From Cololabis saira (lineage: Eukaryota; Chordata; Actinopteri; Beloniformes; Belonidae), in contig NC_084607.1 of assembly GCF_033807715.1 (NCBI RefSeq), forward strand, positions 19,906,441 to 19,970,440: a stretch of 64,000 nucleotides of DNA. The letters run 5' to 3'. Positions 37,123 to 48,774 of the stretch are shown in pieces (the stretch's first letter is position 1; the number at the start of each line of letters is the position of its first letter). The position numbers were made by a program, and so were the translations under genes. The notes under the pieces were generated by a model. The model made no database searches, was not told the origin of the DNA, and saw only the letters and a program-made list of their open reading frames with translations.

Positions 37123-38160
37123 TATTAGAAGTTTCTAAAGTGACCACAAAATGTGACTGTGTCAAGTGTGAGGCGTGAGTCTCCAGCTATGTATGTCTGC
37201 ATTTATTTGTGCTTGTTTAGAGTGTCTTTGCAGTTGTTCTGCATTTCTTGTGAGCTGCTTGCATTGGTCTATATTTGCTGACCTAGTCTTTAAGGTCATT
37301 CTGCACCTTTGCAGTCATTTATCTTTGTTTTGTGCTTGTTGGGTGTCTTTTTTATGCACCCTGTAGTCGTCTTATTTCTTATTTTGGATCTCTTTGTGGG
37401 TCATCTTACAGTGGCTGTTATACATCTCTCTGGCTCCCAGCATGTGCTCTGTAGATCCATTTATTCATTTATCCATGTTTCTAGATCCTACATATAGAAT
37501 TCATTTCAGGACGTGCTTGTGTGAAGGTTTGAAGAGGTACAAGAAGAAGATCAATTCCCAACAAAGAGAAGGCTGCAACCCTTCTACACTTCTCCAAACT
37601 GGCTTCAGACAACTAAGCATAAGGTAACCGAGCAGAAAACAGATGGTGATTATAATGAGTTCAGTTTCATTAAGTTCGTTGGTGAGATACAAATGTAGCT
37701 TTCAAAGTGCTTTGAGGATAAAATAAAAAAAATAAATTAAAATGAGGAGACTTTTGTTATTCAGTATTCAGCAGTCACCCTGGTGTTTTAAATTTAAGAG
37801 GAGGAAGCAATGATGGGCATTTATGTGATGCTATACAAGTGGTGTATTATTAAATAACTGCTTATTTTATTTCTTGTAAGAGACAGTCATTTGAAGAAAC
37901 GAAAAACTGTTGTATTAAATACTTATATGTTAATATCTAAATATTCAAATGAACAATTAGACGGAATTTGGAAAATTCCTTTCAATCTAAAACATGTTTT
38001 CAGGAGCAAGAACTGAAGCATCTACTGAAAAACACTCAAAATGCTACAGGACATATTACTAGATGATAGATGGAGCCCTTCACAGAAGGGTTTGAGAATT
38101 CATGACTCAGCTGGGTGGCAGTATAGCTGCTAATAAAAGATCAATCTTATTATTTCATAA
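37123..38160. other. MOSMO intron, no gene seen
   Basis: T-rich then AT-rich intronic sequence without recognisable motifs. Confidence 0.5.
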
Positions 38161-38176
38161 AATTCTGTTTTACTTG

Positions 38177-38342
38177 GAGCCTGGGATAGCTCAGTAGGTT
38201 GAGTTGGCACATTTACAGAGGCTATCGCCCTCATGGAGGCAGCGCAGGTTCGAGTCCCGGCCAGTCACTCTTTGCTGTGTGTCCTCCCCCTTCTCTCTTT
38301 ACCCGTTTCCTGCGTCCCACAAAATCTTTAAAATAAGAAAAG
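38177..38342 (+). mobile_element. tRNA-derived SINE
   Basis: The RNA polymerase III A box TAGCTCAGTAGG and B box GGTTCGAGTCCC are both clear. They are followed by the tail TTTGCTGTGTGTCCTCCCCC. The flanks AATTCTGTTTTACTTG (38,161) and AATTCTGTGTACCTG (38,343) are an imperfect duplication. The cloverleaf is not maintained, so it is not a tRNA gene. Confidence 0.85.
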
Positions 38343-38679
38343 AATTCTGTGTACCTGCATGAGAAGACAAAACTGCGCACAGCGAGTCTAAAACATAACT
38401 TAGATGAATTGTTTAACCTACTTATTTCACAATGGCATCTGATGCTGCCACAGAGGAGGCTATGTTTAGAGTTTGGGATTTAAGTCAGCTGTGAGAGGCA
38501 CTAGCTCCGTCAGTGACCCCCTTTTGCTCCTGATATCAGGAAACCATGTAGAGGTTCTGAGTCTATAAGAAACCTTGAAATAAACAGTAAATTAGTTGAC
38601 AGGTATATATTAAGCTAGAATGCTGAGACAATGCTGGTGAAGTGGCGCCATTAAATTACATTTAACCCATTTTTACCCA

Positions 38680-38858
38680 TAATCAAATCAAATTAAATCA
38701 ACTTTATTTATTTAGCACTTTTCAGACACTAGTAACCCAACGTGCTTTACATAATACAATCAACATTTAACATAGAAAAACTCACACACTCGTGGTTAAA
38801 AACACACATCTGGTCATTTTCACATACATGCTCACTTCAATATCCAAACAGCACACTG
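38680..38858 (-). mobile_element. LINE 3' tail, minus strand (part 1)
   Basis: Minus-strand GTAAAGCACGTTGGGTTACT, then GTGCTAAATAAATAAAG and a run of TTGATTT units, is a LINE 3' end. It is interrupted by the element at 38,859-39,527 and seems to resume in the GC-rich block at 39,528-39,815. Confidence 0.55.
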
Positions 38859-39527
38859 TGACTACGTTTACATGCAGTCAAAATTTGGGTTATTGCTAAT
38901 ATTCCGGTTACTGAAACATTCGTAATATTCCGTTTACATGTGTGAGCAAACAGGGTTATCCCTGTATACATGGTAATTAATCGTTTGGGATATCTCGATC
39001 AAACCAGCGACGCGTGGAGAACGTCATTTCCGCAATTCCTGTCATTTCCGCTTCTTCTTCCTGTATCCAAATTCAAAATTTGCACAACTTTTCGCTCACC
39101 TTCTTGTAAATTTCGCTATCCCGGTACTTTCTACCGTCTACAAATGCCAAAATGTTCATATCCTTCATTACATTTATGAAGTGATTAGTCTCCTCCTCAC
39201 TCCAAAAGTGTGGCGTGGTCTTGCTTTTGTCCATGTTTAGAAGTACGTCCTGGACTCAAAAGACCAAGATTCCTTGCGAACAGAGCATGCTTAGAAAACA
39301 AATTCATGTTCCGTTTGATGGGGATATTCCGTTTGGTGTTTACATGACCGAATATTCGGGTTTTAAAAGGAGTAACCCAGGGGTCATATTCGGGTTTTTA
39401 AAAACCCGAATATGAGCAAATTCGGGTTATTCAAAGGGGTTATTGGTGTTTACATGGCCGTGCAAAACCGGGTTATTGCTAATATTCGGGTTTTAAAAGG
39501 GTTAATGACTGCATGTAAACGTAGTCA
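38859..39527. mobile_element. Harbinger-like element with perfect inverted ends, 669 bp
   Basis: The terminal 22 bases are identical in inverted orientation (TGACTACGTTTACATGCAGT and two more). CGGGTTTTAAAAGG-type words repeat near the right end. No clear target duplication was seen, so class rests on the Myb/SANT frame inside it (39,073-39,234, minus). Confidence 0.75.
39073..39234 (-). CDS. Myb/SANT-like (trihelix) DNA-binding fragment of a Harbinger-type element
   Basis: A 53-residue frame with ATG and TGA reads MDKSKTTPHFWSEEETNHFI, then NVMKDMNILAFVDGRKYRDS and EIYKKVSEKLCKF. The W-S-E-E-E-T start, the I-L-A-F-DGRKYRD middle and the E-I-Y-KK-V end are the first two helices of the Myb-like protein that PIF/Harbinger elements encode beside their transposase. 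It is shorter than a full domain (normally about 80-90 residues), so it is a truncated remnant. It runs in the same direction as MOSMO, inside its intron. Confidence 0.7.
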   Translation of the reverse strand: MDKSKTTPHFWSEEETNHFINVMKDMNILAFVDGRKYRDSEIYKKVSEKLCKF

Positions 39528-39815
39528 TATACTCCACCTCCCCCACATAGACATTAAAACATGAACATCATAAATAAATAAATGAAGACCTGGCATGACG
39601 CTGAGCTGAGGAACGATATGTTGGGGATCTATCCCCACCAGGAGCCCCCCCACCAACGACCAATAAGGGCGTCACCACGGGGAAACCAGATCAGGGCCGG
39701 CGGGGGCCACACCACAGCCGAGGCTGCAGTGCAGGACTCCCCAGACCCCGAACTGGGCCATCCCCACAGCAACGACCCCACAGGCCAAGTAGGCCTTCCC
39801 TGGTTATAATAAACC
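39528..39815 (-). mobile_element. GC-rich LINE 3' UTR block, minus strand (part 2)
   Basis: C-rich on the plus strand (GGAGCCCCCCCACCAACGAC and similar), like the G-rich LINE 3' UTR at 14,940-15,140 read on the other strand. Assigned to the LINE tail at 38,680 by position and composition only. Confidence 0.4.
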
Positions 39816-40084
39816 TTAGCTCAATTACTACTTACTAGCACAATTACTTAAAAACCTGTTAATCTAAACTCACTGAGCAATGATTCAAAACTGTGGTCAA
39901 CTTTATGTAGTGTGTTTCCATGGCAACTTACAGGCACTCAATAAATGCATACCTTTTGTGTTTTTACACTTGAAACATTTGTGTAGCCATTTCTATTTAT
40001 TGCTGCTGATAATACATAAAATGTTTTTGTTTAAAGACATAAGAAAATGATTCATGCAATTTTAAAGTGAACAATTATTTATAC

Positions 40085-40175
40085 TGTGTTGAGTGTACTG
40101 CTGCTGCATAAAGCAAATTTCCCCATTGAGGGAGAAATAAAGGACAATCTAATCTAATCTGACCTAATCTATTTT
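40085..40175 (+). mobile_element. Rex1-like LINE 3' end
   Basis: ACTGCTGCTGCATAAAGCAA, then TTTCCCCATTGAGGGAGAAA and TAAAGGACAATC, followed by repeated TCTAA units, is the typical 3' end of this LINE group. Confidence 0.55.
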
Positions 40176-40739
40176 AACTTTTAATTAATTTCCATGTGTG
40201 AAGATCATGTCTCATGCTCTCTGAGGCTACATCCAAATTATTACCTTTTCATTTTAAAGTGCAAGTGTCACAGTTATACTGGCAAATATTTATACTGGCA
40301 AATTCAAACCTTTAAAATGGAAAATGTTTTGTCCACTGCCGACCCGGTTTCAGTCTGTAAACAACTGTTGTGGTGTTGTGGTAGGTGGACAAAGCCAATG
40401 CATTTGAAAGCGATTCACTTTATGACTTGCTCTTCTGCGTCGCCACGTGTACTTCCCTGATTCATTAAACCTCAATCAAATTACCATTACTGGATATAAC
40501 ACACAGGTGCGGTGGAAGCGCAAATAACAGAGTATAGATGGAAGCACTGCCGACTCTATCGTTCTCTATATCAGCTCTTATGCACAGAAAATGTGCATTT
40601 AATACTGCGACCGCCTACATGTGCAGGAGGAAAGCCATTACAGAGAGCAATCTGCTGCCAAGTTATTTCCAGTGGAGTTTTCAGGCTCTTTTCACATATG
40701 TGTGTATGTCCATTGATCATGGATGACTATTGATGCAAA

Positions 40740-40802
40740 AACCTGGTCATTCAATTTAATTCAATAATAATTTATTAAACCCCAAGGGAAATTATGTAGA
40801 TT
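40740..40802 (-). mobile_element. Rex1-like LINE 3' end, minus strand
   Basis: Minus-strand AATTTCCCTTGGGGTTTAAT followed by AAATTATTATTGAATT. A short 5'-truncated insertion. Confidence 0.5.
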
Positions 40803-41404
40803 CAATGTATTCAAACGGTCAGGGGACCTAATTTGTTTGGGCACATCACTTTACAAAACTCAAACCTTACCACCTAACGCTTCAATGCTAAAATGTTAAA
40901 TGTTATGGATACTATTGCTCCCATTATGGTGAAGGTCATCTCTGACATGTGGACAACCCTCAGGACAAACGGAAGAAATACCTGACTAACACTCTGGACA
41001 ACTCTGGGCTGACTCAGCATGTAACAGAGGCCACGCACAATAGGGGGCAAACTCTAGACCTACTGATCTCTGAGGGTCTGAGCATTTCAAAGGTTACTGT
41101 GTCTGACGTGGGCCTGTCTTGATCACTCGTGTGTTTTCTTTGAGAATATGTTTTCAGTGCACACAAATGCTTCAACAGCAGTGATCTCAAAACAGTGTAT
41201 AAGTGAAAACAGTAGTGAGATCTTTAACCAGGTCTTCTCTCCAACACCTTCTCTGTCTGGGGGTTCAGCCAATGAGCTCATCAGTAGCTTCAATGCTAAA
41301 ATGTTAAATGTTATGGATACTATTGCTCCCATTAAGGTGAAGGTTATCTCTGAAAGGAAGACGTCTCCATGCAGAAATGTTACACTGGTAAAAAAAAATA
41401 AAAT

Positions 41405-41635
41405 AATGGGGGGCACGGTGGCGCCGCTGGTAGTCCAGCCGTCTCACAACAAGAAGATGGGTTCAATTCCTGCCGGGGACGCTGGCCGGAATTGAGTGTG
41501 TGTTAAGTTCCCCCATGACTTCAGCACCTAAACCCTGGGTGGGGTTGGCGAAAGGGCCTTTCTGTGTGGAGCTTCCCTTGGGTAGCTACCGTCACAAAAA
41601 CATGCACACAGTCCTGGGCTATACATGCATATTTC
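41405..41635 (+). mobile_element. tRNA-derived SINE inside the L2
   Basis: Starts GGGGCACGGTGGCGCC. The A-box-like TGGCGCCGCTGG and B-box-like GGTTCAATTCC are 40-50 bases apart, followed by GGGCCTTTCTGTGTGGAGCT, a word also present in the SINE at 61,396. The 3' limit is uncertain. Confidence 0.7.
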
Positions 41636-42268
41636 TTCATATCCTTCATTACATATTTAACCCAAAACAACTGCTAGGTTGCCTTCCAGTCAGGTTTTAC
41701 ACAGCACCACAGCACTGAGACATGATGACCAAAAAATTTAATGATATATGTCTGAATATAGATAGTGGAAAAATGTCAGTCTCAGTTTAACTGGATCTCA
41801 GTGCTGCATTTGATACAGTTCCCCAAGGTTCCATCCTGGAACCTCTTCTGTTTAACATCTACATGCTCCCACTGGAACAAATTATAAAGAACAACAAAAT
41901 AAACTACCATAGTTATGCAGATGATACACAGATATATATTACAATTTCCTCTGGAAACCGAGGCCTTGCACTAGCCTTTGGTAAATGCATTGAGGAGATT
42001 AATGACTGGATGTGCCACAACTTTCTTCAGCTAAACAAAAACAAAACTGAGGAAATTGTCTTTGGATACAAAGAGAAATAATAACAAGTCACCACAGAGC
42101 TTCAATTTATACACCTAAAAAACCACCAACCAGGCCATAAATCTGGGTATTATGATGGTCTCAGACCTAAGTTTGGAAACCACATTAAGGCAATAACAAA
42201 GCCAGCCTACTTTCACCTTAAAAATATATCTAAAGATCTGATGTCTCAGCAGGACCTGGAAAAACAGG

Positions 42269-42660
42269 ACACGACCACTTCCAGCTGTGCCATGCGCTTC
42301 GTTCGCTCTGGTGCTGCTGGTGCTGCAGCCGCAGTGCCAGGACGCGCCGGGCCGGGAACCTCCTCGTCCCTCACCGCTTCCGACTGTAGAATGACTGAGG
42401 ACATAACAAATAAGTGCCGGGCCACTCTCCTGTTGGCCTCCACCTTCAGATTGCACCACTTCTTTTTATTTCTGCCACAGATCTGTCCGTGGCACTCACG
42501 GCGTTTACAGCGCCGCAACGACGTGCTGCCACTCACTCGTTTTCTTTTTGTTAGCGATGCCACTACTGTGACCACCAAATAATGTGGTTTTCCTGGCCTC
42601 CACCTCATCCACAACATCTCGATCTCGGTCTCCGTGAAATTTAGTGACACGGTGGCCTGG
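42269..42660 (-). pseudogene. Myb/SANT (NAIF1-like) Harbinger protein relic
   Basis: Three stretches in alternating frames make up the domain: NFTETEIEML, then DEVEARKTTLFGGHSSGIAN followed by KKKTSEWQHVVAAL, then KKKWCNLKVEANRRVARHL. This is the Myb-like DNA-binding protein of Harbinger elements, related to vertebrate NAIF1. Frameshifts make it non-functional. Beyond it an Ala/Pro-rich stretch runs into the truncated left end. Confidence 0.75.
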
Positions 42661-42930
42661 CTCGAACATGTCTAATTCATCCTGACGCACAGCAGAAACA
42701 GACTGCAGGCAGGCGCTGTGCATGCTCAGCAGGCTCATTCATATGCAAATACAGTCATCAAGTACTTGGCATTCACCATTCATGGTAGAAAGTGGGCGTG
42801 TAGAGGGCGGGATATGAGGCGAATTCACATGCGCAAACTTCCAGGTGGACTGTGCGCACGCCATTTTCGGCTTTTGAGCGCACGTAGACTTTTAGTATGA
42901 ATCCTACGCACTCTTTTATAAATGAGGCCC
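42269..42930 (-). mobile_element. Harbinger fragment with one intact end
   Basis: The right end reads, on the minus strand, GGGCCTCATTTATAAAAGAG, close to the ends of the Harbinger element at 57,894-59,844, and is followed by CTG. The left end is missing: the element stops inside its Myb-like frame where the L2 LINE has also lost sequence. Confidence 0.75.
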
Positions 42931-44260
42931 CTGGTCTTTAAAGCTCTGAATGGTCTAGGACCAAAATACATCAGTAACCTCCTGACCCAGTATGAACCTT
43001 CCAGACCCCTCAGGTCATCTGCATCTGGTTTTCAAACAGACTCCCAGAAAGCCTCAGATCAGCTGAAACACTCAATTTATTTAAGTCCAGGTTGAACACT
43101 TTTTTTCTACTAATTTGATCTTATTTGATGTATTGTTTTTATTTCATTATTTTTTGTATTTTAATTTTAAATAATGCTTTTTATTTATATTTGAATGTCT
43201 TTGTAAAGCACTTTGAATCACCTTGTTGTTGAATTGTGCTATAGAAATCAGCTTGCCTTGCCTAAAGCTACTCCAGATCATAACTTTGCCCTCATAGGCT
43301 TGATGGGTACATCACTTCATGAACTACTCGTCTCACACATGTACTCATCACTCTGGAATAAGGTGAATGGACTCATGAGATTAATGACTTCTTTCTATTG
43401 GTACATAGAAAGAAGTTCAATCTTTCCACTGCTGAGCAAACTGAAGCTTTTTTTTTATTCAGTGATAAGTAGTTTTCTTTAGGTCACACAGCTACTACTT
43501 GGTTTCTTTTCATATAAAATTTTCTTACTTTTTCTATTAACCACTGCCAAGTGTTCAGCTGTTGATTTTCACTTATCGGTTTCAATTAACATTTAAGTGA
43601 TCTTCACTCAAAATCATTAAAGATTTTCTTTCAATCACATTTCTTGCCTAAAATTGATTGTTCAATACTCTCCTTCCAGGTTTCAAAAATGCATCGGTCA
43701 GTTCTTAACCCCATTTTAGTATTTTACGAAATCTTTTTTCCATGACTACATGATGTGTTTTCCAACATGGTTAAGGAACGAGAAGCTCCTCACTGCATCC
43801 GTTAGGGTTAAATAGCTTGCTGCCAGATGAAACATATTAATCACTCTGGTACTTTTCCAATAGAAGGCTCTCAGCAATTTGCTTAGTTGAATCCAGGTGG
43901 GGACTTTTTTTTGGCAAGGCAATGCATGCTGTTGTTTTTAACTCTAATAAGAACTTGTCACGTAAGAAATAAACATCAGGTAGACTGAATGGTAAACCTA
44001 ATAGCCTGTATTGATTAAATAATTCACAGAATAACTATGTTTTGCCAGCTTTCTTCTTTTGCTTTATTTCCATCACTGTTGCCTTTTCCTGTCAGTTTGA
44101 AACACCTGTTTCGATTTAATAAAAAGCCATGCAACGTAAGCATTTCAAGCTTAAAATTACACATCATACATCGTCAAGGTGCCCTGCCTCTCTGAACCTT
44201 TTTAAGTTTTGTTAAACTGTCAACAATCACTGCCTTGCTACATAGTAAACTACACAAAAA

Positions 44261-44274
<14 letters not shown>

Positions 44275-44323
<49 letters not shown>
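44275..44323. repeat. (AT)n microsatellite
   Basis: About 24 AT units following degenerate ACATAT units. Confidence 0.9.
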
Positions 44324-44324
<1 letters not shown>

Positions 44325-45139
44325 TGTATTTGCACATCATGCTTAAACTGAACCATTATTAGTGCACTGCAGTGGCTCCCAACATGCCATCCACGTGATA
44401 CTTCAAAATCAGAAAACACCATGGTCTGGACCGATTCCTGATATTTAAGTACTAAAAGGAATTGGACATTAAAATATAAAAAAAAAAATCGAATAACTTA
44501 GGAAAAGATTATCCTGTACCTGTAAAAAACCTCTGTCCCCTCAGCTTTTCTTAGGACTCTTTGATGCTGCCCTTCCTAAAGATAGAAATTCCTGATCTGT
44601 GTCTACAACCACAGAAATCCCCCAAAAATGCCTGCTGCACATATAAACACATCCTCACTGCAGATGTTTGTTGACCAAAGGTGTGCAGATGAGCAGCAAA
44701 CACCTGCCCAAACACAGATTCATGTTGTTCTTTGATTTTTCCTACATAGCAGCAGGATAGGTAATGTGCAACAATATTTGAAGATCTACAACATGTTTTC
44801 AGGCTTTAACAATCACAATTCCATCTGTACCTCTTATGTTTATCCATTCATATCTAAATGTTCACATAATAAACCTTTTACAGCAATAGGGGGCAACTTC
44901 TTCCACGATTAAATGTTTTGTAATATAATAAATATGCTTGGGCAGAAAACTTAATTTCACTTTAGAATGTGTGCATGACTATCAAGTTCTAACCTTGCGG
45001 TCAAGATTAAGGCCAGACTTTAGAATATAAAACAGGTAAAATACAAGAAAATATTGACGGTGGCCAAACAAATTGTTAACACAGGTCGCACACATGACGC
45101 TGGTGACATTGCTGTTTCTTAATGTAACGTTCTGAAGCC

Positions 45140-45293
45140 TAAATCTCCGTTTACAAGCAAACGTGAAGACAGTGTTTTTGCAAATCTCTACTTCGGCCAG
45201 AGTTTTTGGTGGCTTTGAGCTTCGTTTTCATGTAAACCAACGGCCAAAACGCATGAAAACGCCACCGTTTTTGCTATGTGTAAACGGGGCCTA
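45140..45293. mobile_element. Short MITE with GTTTACA ends
   Basis: Left TAAATCTCCGTTTACAAG and right (inverted) TAGGCCCCGTTTACACAT are similar, with internal AAACGC and GTTTTCATG words on both arms. Target duplication unclear. Confidence 0.45.
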
Positions 45294-46984
45294 AGTTTGA
45301 TATTCCCCACAAATGCAGATCGGGTTTAATGTTTTTCTGCAAACAGAAAGCAAGCACTGTATGACACCTCAGGAGCATATCTCTCAACAGGCATAAATTA
45401 GATGTCAATCTTTCTAAACAGCTTTTTTTCAACCCTGTTTATTGTCAAGCAAGCTTAAGTCAATAGAATATTCTGCATTAAAACAAAGAGGCCTTAGTAA
45501 AAGCCACATGTCTGCTAATTACTACATGTTAACATGAGATGCATGATGTCCCGACTCAACATTTACATCCTCAGACAAATGCATTACGTTAAAGCCATGT
45601 GCCCTCAGATTGTGTTTGTTTCAACTGTACCCAAGTGGAATAGCTTTGGCATTTAGTGGTTTTCTGAGAAAAAGCTTTTGTAAAAGCAGTGATACATCTC
45701 AGAAATGGTTTGTCTGCATTTGCAATAAGACAATCAATATTGATCAGTTTGCAAACTGCTGTTTAAGTGTCCAATAGTTGTTAGAAGAATCTCTATTTTG
45801 AATTGAAATCTGCTCAATGAATCTAAGACTCCCTCCATGAGGTCATTCAAGTCTACAGAGGCCAAAACACCACATGTTAACATGTTCTCCACTTTCCCAT
45901 CAAACCTGGTTTCATAAGTGAAAGAAGATGCACTCATATGTGAACACTGAGACCAGCATCAACACCACTGGGATTAATTAGCTCACTATGTCGACCACAT
46001 GGGAAAAATCATTAATTCATAACAGGCAAACCTAACAATAACAGTGAGCATGTTGTGATGTTCCACTCAATGCATAAAAGGTGTGTTAGCAGCTGCAAAG
46101 CAAAGCAGAGGTCAGGAGTGAAGTCATTGGGGAGTCATTCAAGAAGATTCAGGAAAAGGTGGTTGTGACTGAATACCCAAGCTGCCACTAATTAGAACCG
46201 TTTTATCTTTTTTTTGTGCCTTTGACGGCATTGTAACTAATGGTGATACAACTGAGGCCACATATGCAACACAACATGACATTAAGCAACAAAGAAACCT
46301 GATTTACTTTTGAATAAAGGATCAATGGCAGTGCAACAATTATGAAATAGTCTCATGTTATTAAAAATAACTCCCAGTGACGCATCTAGTTTTCCTGTAC
46401 TTTAGAGCAGCAGATCTGCACATAGACTTTGTAACAGCTTCAATGCAGGTGGAACACATATTCATAAAGCTGCAATATGGCATTTTCCTAGTGTGTGCCA
46501 CATCAATTTTTAATCATAATCTTGTTGTTCAACAAAGCCTGTACTTTGTACTGTTTCCGCTTGGTCCCATTAACCCATATGGAATAAGGAAAATGTTCCC
46601 TGGAGTTCAATACAAGGAAGCAGTTATTTAAGAAGGCATGGTGTTCATTGTTCAGACTAACGCTGCAAATGCTGCTAAATAAACTATTATTAAAAACAGC
46701 CTACATTTGTAGCTGATAGAATTTCACCACATAGTCAAACATCTGAAAGAGATTTGTTTATCAAAAGTTTACTAGTAATAATTTGTATCGTGCAAGCCTG
46801 TACTGAAGTCAAAATCTCCAAATCCAAATCGAATCCAAGTCCAAATCTCCAAAAATCGACCTGATAAGTTGACATTTTTTAACTCATGCAAGGCGAATTA
46901 TGAAGGATGCACAACTCACTGTGTTAGGGTTTCTATTCCTATTTATAATTCATGATAACTTATACTGAGTTTTGAATTTAACTT

Positions 46985-47045
46985 TTGGATTCAATTTGAT
47001 AGTACTTTATTAATCCCTGAAAGCAAATTTTATCTTTCCCGTTGT
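46985..47045 (-). mobile_element. Rex1-like LINE 3' end, minus strand
   Basis: Minus-strand AAATTTGCTTTCAGGGATTA followed by ATAAAGTACTATCAAATTGA is a LINE 3' end. It may belong with the RT fragment at 47,567-48,060. Confidence 0.5.
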
Positions 47046-47566
47046 TATTTGAGAGGATGGGCAGGAATGACCAGAACCAGTTTTAAAGGAAAAAACTTAA
47101 TTGATAAGTTGGTTTTCCAGTGTTATTATGTTCACTATTTTCACCAGGCTGGCTGCAAATAAAACCCTCTGTTTGTTTGAATGAGTAAACCAGTACATGC
47201 TTAATTCATGCATGCTCAGAAAAAGCTCTTGATGATCCAATCAGATGCTCCATGCTGTGAAAAAGAATTAACAAGTGCAGCTTGTCTGGGAGAGTTATGT
47301 GAAGAAGCATCTACTCTCCAAATAGAAACAACCTAAGGGGAAAGGTGACTGGTGTATTGGACATGTTTTGCATACACAGGACAGTAGAATATTCACTCAT
47401 TGAGATTAGTATAACTCCTCCATACTGTAAACTATTCTAGGCTACGTTCACACTGCAGGCAAAAGCAACCCAAATCTGATTTTCTTCTTTTTTTAAACCC
47501 ATATATGATTTTTTGTTTTGGCTGGTTGAATACTCTTGCTGACATTATATGAAATTTGATTTTCCT

Positions 47567-48060
47567 ACATCAGAACTCTCTCTGATGGTGTCCCCCAAAC
47601 AAATGACCCCAGATGAGACTGAACTCTCCATGACAGACTTACAGAAGAATACAACATCTTGCTGCAAATGCTGAAGGACCTTAGCATCCTCAAGAAGTAA
47701 AGTCTGTTCTGTCCTTTCTTATAAAACAGCATCAGGGTTGTATCCCCAATCTGGTCTGCTGTCAAGGTGAACACCGAAATATTTATACTTCATCACCACC
47801 TCCTCTTCTCCCATGATGGAAAAACTACTCAACTTAATCCTGGGTCTCCTAAAATCCACAATCATCTCCTTTGTCTTGTTCACATTTATGATGAGATGAT
47901 TGCTCCCACACCATGCTACAAAACAATCCACCAGTTCTCTGAGCTTGGTCTCTTGTCCATCACTTACAAATCCACAACTGCAGAGTTGTCCGAGTATTTC
48001 TGCAACAGACAAGACTAACTTGTATTGGATGTCTGAGGTCTACAGTCAGTATATTTACAT
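47567..48060 (-). mobile_element. Rex1/CR1-like reverse transcriptase C-terminal fragment
   Basis: Minus-strand frames read LRELVDCFVAWCGSNHLIIN then VNKTKEMIVDFRRPR, MKYKYFGVHLDSRPDW, and after a shift KKGQNRLYFLRMLRSFSICS. These are the RT thumb and C-terminal region of Rex1/CR1-like LINEs. The YADD motif is not present and the frames are broken. Confidence 0.75.
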
Positions 48061-48091
48061 GTACTAACAGAAAGTCAAATTGTCTCATTAA

Positions 48092-48774
48092 GCCGGGCAT
48101 ACACTGTGCATACACTGTGATTACACTGTGCGATTGTTGGCTCGTTTTGAACCGATTTTCCACTTGTGCGACTATTTTTTTGATCGGGCCAGATTTGGAC
48201 CCAATCGTTGGTTGTGCTTCGTGCAGTGTACGTGGGGTGACAACGAGAGATTAACACCTCACAACGAGCTCCCGATCACGTACCGTGTGATCGCAAGAAA
48301 ATCAAAACGTGTTTGAAATCCTGGTCGCTCCTCGTGAAGGTATCGCACAGTTGAAGTAGTGCTAATTCACATTACAAATCATCTTTTGATAGCAGAAAAA
48401 GAAAGGCCGTACTTCCCACGTCTGCCCAGCCAATTCCTTGTCCAAACACAACGTCGTCTTATTTTTTTTTTATTTATGGCCACACAGAATGGCACACATT
48501 GCCAATGCAGCATGTTTGTTCTTGCTGAGCATCTTCAGTGTCTCCCACTTCGGGGTTCCTCCTCCTCTTCTACTTCTTTTTGGCATTGCAGTTCCAGTAC
48601 ACAGGCTATTAGGAACGTATAGTATGAGCAGATGGGTCGCATCAGAGCATCGGGACATACAGTGTGAGACCATTATTCGTGGGCTGCGAACTTTTGAACT
48701 CAGCGATCTAGTCGTGCAGTTTGAGATGGGGCTGAATCAAACAATTTAAAATATTGCACAGTCTATGCCCACCT
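48092..48774. mobile_element. TTAA-target MITE, 683 bp
   Basis: TTAA at 48,088-48,091 and 48,775-48,778. Ends GCCGGGCATACACTGTGC and (inverted) AGGTGGGCATAGACTGTGC share GGGCATA-ACTGTGC. ACACTGTG is repeated three times at the left end. No transposase. Confidence 0.65.

Larger units (their letters stand above)
40866..43268 (+). mobile_element. L2-type LINE, plus strand, broken by two insertions
   Basis: Pieces in order: a short displaced copy of the connector (40,880-40,945), the endonuclease end and connector (40,970-41,360, with SEIFNQVFSPTPSLSGGSAN), then after a SINE the RT palm near 41,815-42,080 ([46 protein letters not shown]). After a Harbinger piece follows the C-terminal end (42,935-43,090) and the 3' end TTTGTAAAGCACTTTGAATC with a GCCTT-type tail at 43,250-43,268. 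The catalytic YADD motif is intact but the frames are broken. Near-identical to the minus-strand copy at 15,880-17,516. Confidence 0.87.
43270..46980. other. MOSMO intron, no gene seen
   Basis: Apart from the AT tract (44,275) and the MITE (45,140), no coding or RNA feature was recognised. Confidence 0.45.

Noticed and set aside
38177..38342. tRNA gene
   Set aside because: A and B boxes are present but stems do not pair and the body continues into a SINE tail with flanking duplications.
42246..42650. 134-residue frame as a host gene
   Set aside because: It is one frame of a broken Harbinger Myb-like protein inside a truncated transposon.
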